From positions 46,708 through 110,707 of the forward strand of contig NZ_FPBV01000014.1 in the NCBI RefSeq assembly GCF_900116805.1: a stretch of DNA of 64,000 nt, read 5' to 3'. Shown here piece after piece: positions 33,856-40,883 of the stretch (its first letter is position 1; the number at the start of each line of letters is the position of its first letter). The stretch is from Paenalicyclobacillus macrosporangiidus. Lineage in GTDB: Bacteria > Bacillota > Bacilli > Alicyclobacillales > Alicyclobacillaceae. The translations under genes and the position numbers were made by a program. The notes beneath the pieces are model-generated. The model was not told the origin of the DNA, did not search any database, and saw only the letters and a program-made list of their open reading frames with translations.

Positions 33856-35040
33856 TCATGCGTTCGGATGGCGGCGCACGGCTTGGCGGGTCACCCCGCC
33901 GATCATCCGCTCCCGCACCGTCACCTGGATCCCTTCCGGCACGAACAGCCGGCCGGCGAGATCGCGGCCGAACAGCGTGATCCAGCCGAGGCCCGCCAGC
34001 ACCACGTCACATCCCTGACGCGGCACGGGCACATCCATGCGCGTCCGGCCACCGCCCCGGTGGCGGCCCGCTCCGACGACGAGCGGGCGCAGCTCGCCCA
34101 GTCGCGCGCGGCAGTCCGGGCAGGGGACCTGAAGCACTTCCTCGTACCGCTCCTCCCCGATGGTGTCGGCCCGCTCCAGCTTGGTCCGATGCACCACCAG
34201 GTCGTTGCTCACCCACACGACAATCGGTTGACGTTCCCCCGCCACGAAGTCGAAGCGGGCGAACCCCGCAATCCACAAGGTCTGCCGTGGATTGAGCTGA
34301 TAGACGCGAGGGCGCAGCCGGGCCGAGGGCACCGCCCGCTTGAGGCAATCGGCGCACAGGCGGTCAATCACCCGCCCTCCGTGCATCAGACCCGGAGTGT
34401 CGACGAACGACACGGCGCGCCCAGACGGCAGCGTCCCTGCCATTTCGACCACGCCGAGGGTGGTCCCGGGCATCCGCGATTCGGTGAGCACCGGCTCGGC
34501 GCGGCCTGCGCGGATCAAGCGATTTAACAGGGTCGACTTGCCGACGTTCGCCATCCCGACGGCGTACACGCGGTCTTCCCGCCGTTCGTCCAACGCCGAC
34601 AGCAGTGAGTCCATCCCGAACCCCGTCCGGCCGCTGACGAACCACACCCCGTCACAGCGGACCCCGCGCTCCTCGACCAAGCGCCGGACCCAACGGGCCA
34701 GGGCGTCGGGACGCACCTCCGCAGGCAGCAGATCCACCTTGTTGACCACGGCCCACACCGGGCTTGTCCCCACCAGTTCCGCGAGGCCCGGCACCATGGA
34801 TCCACTCAGGTCGAACACGTCGAGCACGTAGAGGACCAATCCCGGATGCCGCGCGATGCCCGCCACGGCCTGCCGGTACGCATCCGGGGACACCGCCACC
34901 GGGACAAATTCGCCATAGTGCCGGATGCGAAAACACCGCCGGCACACCGGCTTGTCCCGGTCGAAGGCGCTGGCCGGTACGTATCCGGGCGCCTCCGGCA
35001 TCTCCGACTGCAGCGGCGCGCCGCATCCGGCGCAGATCAC
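33856..35040 (-). CDS. yqeH: Circularly permuted GTPase YqeH, 30S assembly factor
   Basis: 394 residues from GTG 35040, which overlaps the yqeG stop (GTGA), with GAGGG 7 bases upstream. An N-terminal zinc finger has CxxC pairs (ICAGCGAP and VCRRCFRIRHYGEF). The permuted GTPase domain follows in G4-G5-G1-G2-G3 order: VNKVDLLP, then GMANVGKSTLLN, then FVDTPGL. The C-terminal domain carries a second Cys pair (VPCPDCRARL). YqeH is needed for 30S subunit maturation. Confidence 0.95.
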   Translation of the reverse strand: MICAGCGAPLQSEMPEAPGYVPASAFDRDKPVCRRCFRIRHYGEFVPVAVSPDAYRQAVAGIARHPGLVLYVLDVFDLSGSMVPGLAELVGTSPVWAVVNKVDLLPAEVRPDALARWVRRLVEERGVRCDGVWFVSGRTGFGMDSLLSALDERREDRVYAVGMANVGKSTLLNRLIRAGRAEPVLTESRMPGTTLGVVEMAGTLPSGRAVSFVDTPGLMHGGRVIDRLCADCLKRAVPSARLRPRVYQLNPRQTLWIAGFARFDFVAGERQPIVVWVSNDLVVHRTKLERADTIGEERYEEVLQVPCPDCRARLGELRPLVVGAGRHRGGGRTRMDVPVPRQGCDVVLAGLGWITLFGRDLAGRLFVPEGIQVTVRERMIGGVTRQAVRRHPNA

Positions 35041-35612
35041 GACCGATCCCTCAGCCAATCCTGTCCGCTCCTCTCTGCCTGGCCCGCCTGCCGCTCCGGC
35101 GCCCGCAGCCCGCGCCCGCGCAGACGGTTCAGCACGAACCGCTCGGCGATCCGCAGCACCTTCGTCCCCCACCACTCCCGCCGGTGGATGGGCAACACGA
35201 GGATGGTGTGGAGGCCGCACCGGTTCCCGCCGCGCACATCGGTGAACAGTTGGTCACCGACCATCACGGTCTCCTCCGGTCGCGCGTCGAACCGGCGCAT
35301 GGCCTCCTGGAACGCCGCCGGTTTCGGCTTGCGGGCCGCCGCGATGTGCGGCAGGCCGGATTCCTTCGCGAAGCGCGACACACGCGGCCCGCGATTGTTC
35401 GAAACGATGCAAAACGAAAATCCCAACGCCTGCCCTCGCCGGATCCACGCCCGAAGCGCCTCGGGGACCTGCGGATCGTTCCAGGGCACGAGCGTGTTGT
35501 CCAAATCGCACAAAATGAGGCGCCGGCCCTGCCGGTGCAGACGGTCCAAGTCGATGTCGTGCACCGACGCAACGTACTCGTCCGGCATCCAGCGCTCCCA
35601 GAAACTCGGCAT
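35037..35612 (-). CDS. yqeG: HAD-superfamily phosphatase YqeG
   Basis: 191 residues of the HAD IIIA YqeG family. Motif I is LCDLDNTLVPW with the nucleophile and acid-base Asp pair, motif II is FCIVSNNRG, motif III is the Lys in ARKPKPAAF, and motif IV is VMVGDQLFTDVRGGN. Substrate unknown. It is the first gene of the yqeG-yqeH unit, with a consensus-like promoter about 90 bp upstream. Confidence 0.93.
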   Translation of the reverse strand: MPSFWERWMPDEYVASVHDIDLDRLHRQGRRLILCDLDNTLVPWNDPQVPEALRAWIRRGQALGFSFCIVSNNRGPRVSRFAKESGLPHIAAARKPKPAAFQEAMRRFDARPEETVMVGDQLFTDVRGGNRCGLHTILVLPIHRREWWGTKVLRIAERFVLNRLRGRGLRAPERQAGQAERSGQDWLRDRS

Positions 35613-35707
35613 ACCGTCTCTCCGTCCCCGCCCAAGGTATCCCCCATCACAGCGCGGCCCACCGCGGCCGCCCGACAAAACGTCCGGCAGCCGCCGCCGT
35701 GATCCCC

Positions 35708-35736
35708 AATGTAGCACACCGGGGCAAGGCAGGCAA
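35708..35736 (-). promoter_or_regulatory. Promoter of yqeG-yqeH
   Basis: TTGCCT -35 (35731-35736), 17-bp spacer, TACATT -10 (35708-35713), just after the sigK stop. Confidence 0.75.
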
Positions 35737-35738
35737 AA

Positions 35739-36443
35739 TCACGACAACCCCTTGCCGCTGCGCAGTTGGGCGTACAGTTTGTTCAGGGCCTTGCGCTCGA
35801 TGCGCGACACGTACGAGCGGGAAATCCCCATCTCGGCGGCGATCTCGCGTTGCGTCCGCTCCTCCCCGTCGAGGATGCCGAACCGTTTGCATAACACCTC
35901 CCGCTCGCGCTCCGGCAACAGGGGAAGGTGCTCGAAGACCTTCTGCTTTTCCCACGACAGGTCGACCTCATGGATGACGTCGTCCGGGTCCGACCCGAGC
36001 AGGTCCGCCAACGTCATCTCGTTTCCGTCCTTGTCGACGCCGATGGGATCGTGCAGGGACGCGTCCCTGCGGTGACGCTTCGTGCTCCTCAAGTACATCA
36101 GGATCTCGTTGTGAATGCACCGGGCTGCGAACGTCGCCAGTTTGGTCCCGCGGTCCAGCGTGTAGCTCTCCACCGCCTTGATGAGGCCGATGGTGCCGAT
36201 GGAGATGAGATCGTCCATCTCCTCGCCCGAGCTCTCGAATTTCTTGGCCAGGTGGGCGACCAGCCGCAGGTTGTGCTCAATCAATGTGTTGCGGGCGTTC
36301 TGGTCGCCCGCCTGCATTTTGCGGATGCACTCCGCCTCCTCCTCGGCCGAGAGCGGTTGGGGAAACGCGTGATGCTTGACATAGGAGACGAATACGGAGA
36401 CGTCCTTCAAGACCAAAGCCAACAGGGTGAACAATCCGGTCAT
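35739..36443 (-). CDS. sigK: RNA polymerase sporulation sigma factor SigK (pro-sigma-K)
   Basis: 234 residues, an uninterrupted late mother-cell sigma factor. The N terminus (MTGLFTLLALVLKDVSVFVSYVK) is the hydrophobic pro-sequence removed by SpoIVFB in Bacillus. Region 2 has NLRLVAHLAKKFESSGEEMDD, then DLISIGTIGLIKAVESY and ATFAARCIHNEILMYLRS. SLHDPIGVDKDGNEMTLADLL and the region 4 helix TQREIAAEMGISRSYVSRIE follow. ATG 36443 was chosen for its GGGGG spacing and alignment with B. subtilis; ATG 36449 adds two residues. No skin-type element splits the gene. Confidence 0.96.
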   Translation of the reverse strand: MTGLFTLLALVLKDVSVFVSYVKHHAFPQPLSAEEEAECIRKMQAGDQNARNTLIEHNLRLVAHLAKKFESSGEEMDDLISIGTIGLIKAVESYTLDRGTKLATFAARCIHNEILMYLRSTKRHRRDASLHDPIGVDKDGNEMTLADLLGSDPDDVIHEVDLSWEKQKVFEHLPLLPEREREVLCKRFGILDGEERTQREIAAEMGISRSYVSRIERKALNKLYAQLRSGKGLS

Positions 36444-36472
36444 GCGCATCGCCCCCCGTCATTCGCCACTCT

Positions 36473-36510
36473 CCATACGTATGACAGGGGACGGAGGATT
36501 CTGCCTGTCT
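36473..36510 (-). promoter_or_regulatory. Possible sigma-E-type promoter of sigK
   Basis: Upstream of sigK the minus strand reads AGAATC, then 13 bp, then CATACGTAT, which loosely resembles the sigma-E -10 (CATACANT) and -35. Sigma-E control of sigK is established in Bacillus. The match here is approximate. Confidence 0.4.
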
Positions 36511-36550
36511 GGTCCGGCGTCAGGCCGCGCCCGGTGCCGGCGGCAAGTAC

Positions 36551-36576
36551 AAAAAAACAGCGCCTATTCGGCGCTG
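36551..36576 (-). terminator. Intrinsic terminator overlapping the DUF1003 stop codon
   Basis: CAGCGCC (36570-36576) pairs with GGCGCTG (36558-36564) on the minus strand, followed by TTTTTTT. The stop codon of the DUF1003 gene (36564-36566) lies inside the hairpin. Confidence 0.88.
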
Positions 36577-37235
36577 CCGGATGCCCGCCCGGCGCGGACC
36601 GGCTGGGGGTCCGACTCCGCGTGCGCAGGCTGCTTCAGACTGAGGAGCAGGGTCTCCAACTCGTACAGTTTGCCCTCGATGCGGTGCAGGTGGCTCTGCA
36701 TGTCGTCAATTTCCTGCTCCGCCTTGTAATTGATGGCGAAGTCGATGATGGATTCGTGCTTGTCGCGTGCCGCCTGGCGGTTCTGGCTCATCATGATGAT
36801 GGGCGCCTGAAACGCCGCGATGAACGACAGGATGAGATTCAACAGGATGAACGGAGGCTTGTCAAAATGCCAGGTAAAACGAAGAGAATTCCAGATCATC
36901 CACAGCGCCAGAAACGCGGCGAAACTGATGATGAACACCCAACTGCCGCCGAACTTCGCGATGCGATCCGCAAGGCGGTCCGCCCACGTGGTCTTGCGCA
37001 GGTATTCCTCGTCCAGATGCGCCATGATCCGGCTCTCGTAATGGTTGACCAAACGGTCGATCCGCTTGACGTCGTCCTCATTGATGGGGATGTCGAAGCC
37101 TTCCAGGCGGACGCCGTTGTGATCGAGATCCTGCGGCTTGACGTAGTAGTTCTTCTTGCCCACGTTGATCAACTCCCCTTTCCGGGAGAGTTGACAGACC
37201 CTCATCAGGTCCGCGCGGGCGCCCTCGATGCGCAC
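36564..37235 (-). CDS. DUF1003 family membrane protein
   Basis: 223 residues. The DUF1003 core is clear: WADRLADRIAKFGGSWVFIIS, LALWMIWNSL, FDKPPFILLNLILSFIAAFQAPIIMMSQNRQ and a terminal coiled coil (QSHLHRIEGKLYELETLLL). Two membrane helices lie close together. Function of the family is unknown. The GTG start has only a distant GGGAG; ATG 37205 is an alternative. It forms a single-gene unit closed by its own terminator, upstream of sigK. Confidence 0.85.
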   Translation of the reverse strand: MRIEGARADLMRVCQLSRKGELINVGKKNYYVKPQDLDHNGVRLEGFDIPINEDDVKRIDRLVNHYESRIMAHLDEEYLRKTTWADRLADRIAKFGGSWVFIISFAAFLALWMIWNSLRFTWHFDKPPFILLNLILSFIAAFQAPIIMMSQNRQAARDKHESIIDFAINYKAEQEIDDMQSHLHRIEGKLYELETLLLSLKQPAHAESDPQPVRAGRASGSAE

Positions 37236-37336
37236 AGCCGCCCATCGCTCCCGCCGGACCCAGGCAGAGCTGTCCCTCTCCCCGTATTCAGTTCCGGACT
37301 AGGACTGTTGACAGACGAACTGTCCATCGAGTCGTT

Positions 37337-38917
37337 TCACTCCTTTGGGAGCCGCTTTCCGCGCCTCCAGCCCCTTACCATCATACTGTCGATCCCGCTG
37401 CTTGGCAACGGATTGATGCGGGCATCCCGCCCAAGTTCCCCGACCCGTGCCGCGCCCGCCGCTCCGATAATCCCCGCCGCTCCGGTAACCCCCACCCCTC
37501 CGGCAGCGCTTGCCGGATCAAACCGGGCACAGGCGCGCAGCAGGTCGGAGGTCAACCCGAACACCTGGCGGTGCGCCCGCGCCGACCGCTCCCCGGCGAC
37601 CATGGCGCAGAAGGCGATGCGTGGCGCCGTCGCCGGGGCGAACCCGGCGATCCAGGCGTTGACGCGCCCATCCGGCCGCTCCGCGGTGCCCGTCTTCACC
37701 GCGCTCGCCACCGGGAGCCCGGCCAACGCATGGGCCGTCCCGGCGGACGATGCCACCGCCTGCCGCATGGCGTCCGCCAACCAGGCGGCGGTGTACGGGG
37801 ACACCACCCGCTCGTCGTCCCCTCCCGGAAACACCGCCAGCGTCCGGCCCCCGCGCTCGGCGCCGAGCGCCAGGCGCACCGGCCGCCACCGCCCGCCTGC
37901 TGCGATGGTGCGCGCCAAATTCGCCGCCACGAGCGGCGACAGGCGTACATCCTGCTGTCCGATGGCCGTGTTGGCCATCCGCCCGTTGTCGTCTCCACCC
38001 CCGGCGAACACGCGGCCGCCCTCAGCCTCCGCCAACACACGGCCGCCGAAGCCCGTCTGCACCTGGGGCTCCGCCAAATGCAACCGCCGCCCCATCTCCT
38101 CGAAGCCCGGCCTGCCCACGCGCACCCCCACGCCGGCGAACACCGCGTCGCACGAGTCCGCCAGCGCCTCGGCCAGGGTCTGCACCCCGTGCACCCGCCA
38201 GCAGCGCATGCGCACGCCGGGGATGTCGGCCTCGCCGCGGCAGACGAACCTCGTCCCGCCGCGGAACCGAAACGATTCCAGCGCCGCGGCTGCGGTCACC
38301 AGCTTGAACACCGAGCCGGGGGTGTACGTTCGCACCGCCGTGATGCCCCCGTCCCGGCTCCGGCTCGCCACGGCGAGCGCCTCCCCGGTGGAGACGTCGA
38401 GCACGACGACCGCGCCCTCCGCCACTCCGTGCTCCGAAAGCGCTGCCTCCGCAACGCGCTGCCATGCGGGATCGAGCGTGGTCCGCACGTCCAGGCCCGG
38501 TTCGGGCGCGAGCCGGTACAGCAAGCCCTGCGGCCGCCCGCCGGCGTCCTCCAACAGTCCCACGTGCCCCGCGCGCCGGCTCGCCAGCACCCGGTCGAAC
38601 CGGTGCTGCAGGCCGGATCTGCCCTGCTCCGGGACCGGGCGGTCCGGGTCCGGCCAGCGGTCCGGCAGGCCCACCGAACCAAACAACGGATCCGATCCCG
38701 TCCGCACGGGCAGCCCGTTGCGGTACAGGATGCGGCCGCGCCCATCGTCCGTCGCCACCGTCCGCAGGTGTTCCGCCTGCGCCCGCAGGCGGACACCCGG
38801 CCCCGCACGACCTGCCGGTCCCCAATCGGGGAGGACGGACAACACGAACAGCCGTCCCGTGAGGACGGCTGTCAACACACCGTGAAAAGCCATGAGCCAC
38901 CACAACCGCCTGCGCAC
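37337..38917 (-). CDS. Class B penicillin-binding protein (transpeptidase)
   Basis: About 526 residues with one N-terminal membrane helix (LWWLMAFHGVLTAVLTG) and a transpeptidase domain. The three active-site motifs are present: SxxK in TPGSVFKLVTAAAALE, SxD in LADSCDAVFAG (the usual third residue is Asn, here Asp) and KTG in SAVKTGTAERPDGR. TIGQQDVRLSPLVAANLART-type sequence is typical of PBP2/SpoVD-like enzymes. No PASTA domain is seen. The start is GTG 38917 or GTG 38929. It could act in spore or vegetative cell wall synthesis; mltG lies next to it. Confidence 0.85.
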   Translation of the reverse strand: MRRRLWWLMAFHGVLTAVLTGRLFVLSVLPDWGPAGRAGPGVRLRAQAEHLRTVATDDGRGRILYRNGLPVRTGSDPLFGSVGLPDRWPDPDRPVPEQGRSGLQHRFDRVLASRRAGHVGLLEDAGGRPQGLLYRLAPEPGLDVRTTLDPAWQRVAEAALSEHGVAEGAVVVLDVSTGEALAVASRSRDGGITAVRTYTPGSVFKLVTAAAALESFRFRGGTRFVCRGEADIPGVRMRCWRVHGVQTLAEALADSCDAVFAGVGVRVGRPGFEEMGRRLHLAEPQVQTGFGGRVLAEAEGGRVFAGGGDDNGRMANTAIGQQDVRLSPLVAANLARTIAAGGRWRPVRLALGAERGGRTLAVFPGGDDERVVSPYTAAWLADAMRQAVASSAGTAHALAGLPVASAVKTGTAERPDGRVNAWIAGFAPATAPRIAFCAMVAGERSARAHRQVFGLTSDLLRACARFDPASAAGGVGVTGAAGIIGAAGAARVGELGRDARINPLPSSGIDSMMVRGWRRGKRLPKE

Positions 38918-39062
38918 GGGTCCCCGCACCCCTCCCGATTCGCATCACCGGGAGGATGTCCCAATCTCGTGCGCGTCATGCACGCTCGCCACCATCGGCG
39001 CCCCGGCCGCCGGCGCCCTGTGCCCGGTAGCCTCCCGCCGCACGGACCCCCGAACCGGGCGC

Positions 39063-40151
39063 TCACGAATGTGCCTTGAGATTCGCCCGGCTGACGGCCT
39101 CATTGTGCAACTGCTGCGCGTAGGTCGTCGCGAAGAAGTGCTCGCCGCTCCCGTCGTTTTTCACGACATAGTACAGATACGACGTGTGCGCCGGATGCAG
39201 CGCCGCCTCGATAGACGCCAGACCCGGATTGGCAATCGGACCCGGTGGCAAGCCCGCATACCGGTAGGTGTTGTACGGGTTGTCCACCTGCAGGTCCTTG
39301 TCGGTCAAGACGTCCCGGTGCCCCAAAACGTACTCCACCGTCGCGTCAATTTGCAACTTCATCGGCGGCGTTTGGTGCAACCGGTTTTCAATCACGCTGG
39401 CAATCACAGCCCGTTCCTTGTCCACGCGCGCTTCCCGCTCAATCATGGAAGCCTCGGTCAAGACCTGGTGCAGCGTCTTCCCCTCCGCCTTGGCCGTGGC
39501 ACGCATCTCGGGCGTCACCCGCGCGTCGAACGTCCGCAACATCTCCGCCACCACATCGTGGGCCTTCTCGCCGCGAGTGAACTGGTACGTGTCCGGGAAC
39601 AGGTAGCCCTCCAGCCGCCATTGGATCTTCGCATTCGCGGGGATGGCCTTGACAAAGTCGAACGGGTAGTCGTCGTGCTGGACCGCGTCGAGGAAAGCCT
39701 GGCGGCTGCACACACCCGCCGCCTGCAGCCGGTCCGCAATCTGGGTCACCGTGAACCCCTCCGGGATGGTGACGGTGACCGTGTCCGACACCACGTCGCC
39801 GCCGACCAACTGCGCCAGCACTACCGGCAAGGGCAATCCGCGGGCGATCCGGTAGTGTCCTGCCTGAACACGCCCGGCCTGCCCGCTCCAGTGCGCGTAC
39901 AGGCGGAACACACCGGCGCTTCGAATGCATCCGGCCGCCGCCAGATCATCCGCCACCTCGGCCAACGGCTCACCGGGACGGATGGTGATGTCCGCCGCCC
40001 CCGTGCCCGCCGCGGGCCTCAACGCCTGCCATACCCAGGCCCCTGCCGCTGCGGCCGCGAGGACCAGGAGACACGCTGCGGCGAGGAGGACTCGCCACAG
40101 CCAACGCCGGGACTGCGGTGCGGACGCCTGCATCGGGGTCTGTTCGTTCAA
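39063..40151 (-). CDS. mltG: Endolytic murein transglycosylase MltG
   Basis: 362 residues. A cytoplasmic N terminus and one membrane helix (LLAAACLLVLAAAAAGAWVW) precede a LysM-like part (ITIRPGEPLAEVADDLAAAG). The YceG domain has catalytic Glu in VLTEASMIEREARV and the conserved NPYNTYRYAGLPPGPIANPG. MltG cuts nascent glycan strands. Its ATG overlaps the ruvX stop by four bases. The B. subtilis homologue is yrrL, in the same position. Confidence 0.95.
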   Translation of the reverse strand: MNEQTPMQASAPQSRRWLWRVLLAAACLLVLAAAAAGAWVWQALRPAAGTGAADITIRPGEPLAEVADDLAAAGCIRSAGVFRLYAHWSGQAGRVQAGHYRIARGLPLPVVLAQLVGGDVVSDTVTVTIPEGFTVTQIADRLQAAGVCSRQAFLDAVQHDDYPFDFVKAIPANAKIQWRLEGYLFPDTYQFTRGEKAHDVVAEMLRTFDARVTPEMRATAKAEGKTLHQVLTEASMIEREARVDKERAVIASVIENRLHQTPPMKLQIDATVEYVLGHRDVLTDKDLQVDNPYNTYRYAGLPPGPIANPGLASIEAALHPAHTSYLYYVVKNDGSGEHFFATTYAQQLHNEAVSRANLKAHS

Positions 40152-40588
40152 TCCGTTCCTCCTCGCTTCTGCGTGTGGCTGCGCTTCCAGTCGAGATATC
40201 CCTGCAGGAGCACGGTCGCCGCAACGGCGTCAATCACTTGCTTGCGCCGCCGGCGGCTCACGTCGGCGGCGATGAGCATCCGCTCGGCCGCCACCGTCGT
40301 CAACCGCTCGTCGTACAGCACGACAGGCAATCCGGTCTCCGCCCTGAGCCGCTCGGCGAAGGCTTCACTCTGCACCGCCCGCTCACCGGCGGAGCCGTTC
40401 ATGTGGCGCGGATAGCCGACGACGATCTCCTCCACGCCGTGCTCGCGCGCCATCTCCCGGATGGCCCGCGCCGCTTGGTCATCGCTCTCGCGCGCGAGGA
40501 CGGTCAGGCTCTGTGCCAAAAGCCCCGTCGGATCGCTGATAGCCAGCCCAATCCGCGCCGAACCGTAGTCAACGCCCAGGGTTCTCAT
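40148..40588 (-). CDS. ruvX: Holliday junction resolvase-like protein RuvX/YqgF
   Basis: 146 residues of the RNase H-like YqgF family: [19 protein letters not shown] carries the first catalytic Asp, [15 protein letters not shown] the second segment, [15 protein letters not shown] the Glu, and [18 protein letters not shown] the last Asp. The family acts in 16S rRNA 5'-end processing and possibly in recombination. The ATG at 40588 lies inside the end of ireB (19-bp overlap), and its stop overlaps mltG. Confidence 0.95.
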   Translation of the reverse strand: MRTLGVDYGSARIGLAISDPTGLLAQSLTVLARESDDQAARAIREMAREHGVEEIVVGYPRHMNGSAGERAVQSEAFAERLRAETGLPVVLYDERLTTVAAERMLIAADVSRRRRKQVIDAVAATVLLQGYLDWKRSHTQKRGGTD

Positions 40589-40847
40589 GCTTGTGGTGCT
40601 CCGCGTACGAGCGCACCAGCTCCTCAATCAATTCGTCGCGTTCGATGCGGCGGATGGTGTTGCGCGCGTCGAGGTGGTTGGTGATGTACGCCGGATCCCC
40701 GGAGATGAGGTATCCCGCGATTTGATAGACCGGGTTGTAGCCCTTCTCCGACAGAGCCCGGTAGGCCAACTGAAACGCCCGCTTGGCCTCCTCGTTCTCG
40801 GGTTTGGGCGAGAACCGCATGGTCTGTTCGAATTCCACGTCTGTCAC
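40569..40847 (-). CDS. ireB: IreB family regulatory phosphoprotein (YrzL, UPF0297)
   Basis: 92 residues with the family core [25 protein letters not shown] and [21 protein letters not shown]. In Enterococcus IreB is a substrate of the IreK Ser/Thr kinase and a negative regulator of cephalosporin resistance. The GTG at 40847 was used; a GTG three codons later has better spacing to GAGG. It is sandwiched between alaS and ruvX as in Bacillus, overlapping ruvX by 19 bp. Confidence 0.93.
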   Translation of the reverse strand: MTDVEFEQTMRFSPKPENEEAKRAFQLAYRALSEKGYNPVYQIAGYLISGDPAYITNHLDARNTIRRIERDELIEELVRSYAEHHKHENPGR

Positions 40848-40883
40848 CTCGCTCCACCGTGAGCTTCGCGGTGATGCTAGACA

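Noticed and set aside
35928..38885. 985-codon plus-strand frame across sigK, the DUF1003 gene and the PBP gene
   Set aside because: It spans three well-supported genes on the other strand, has low-complexity composition and no family signature.
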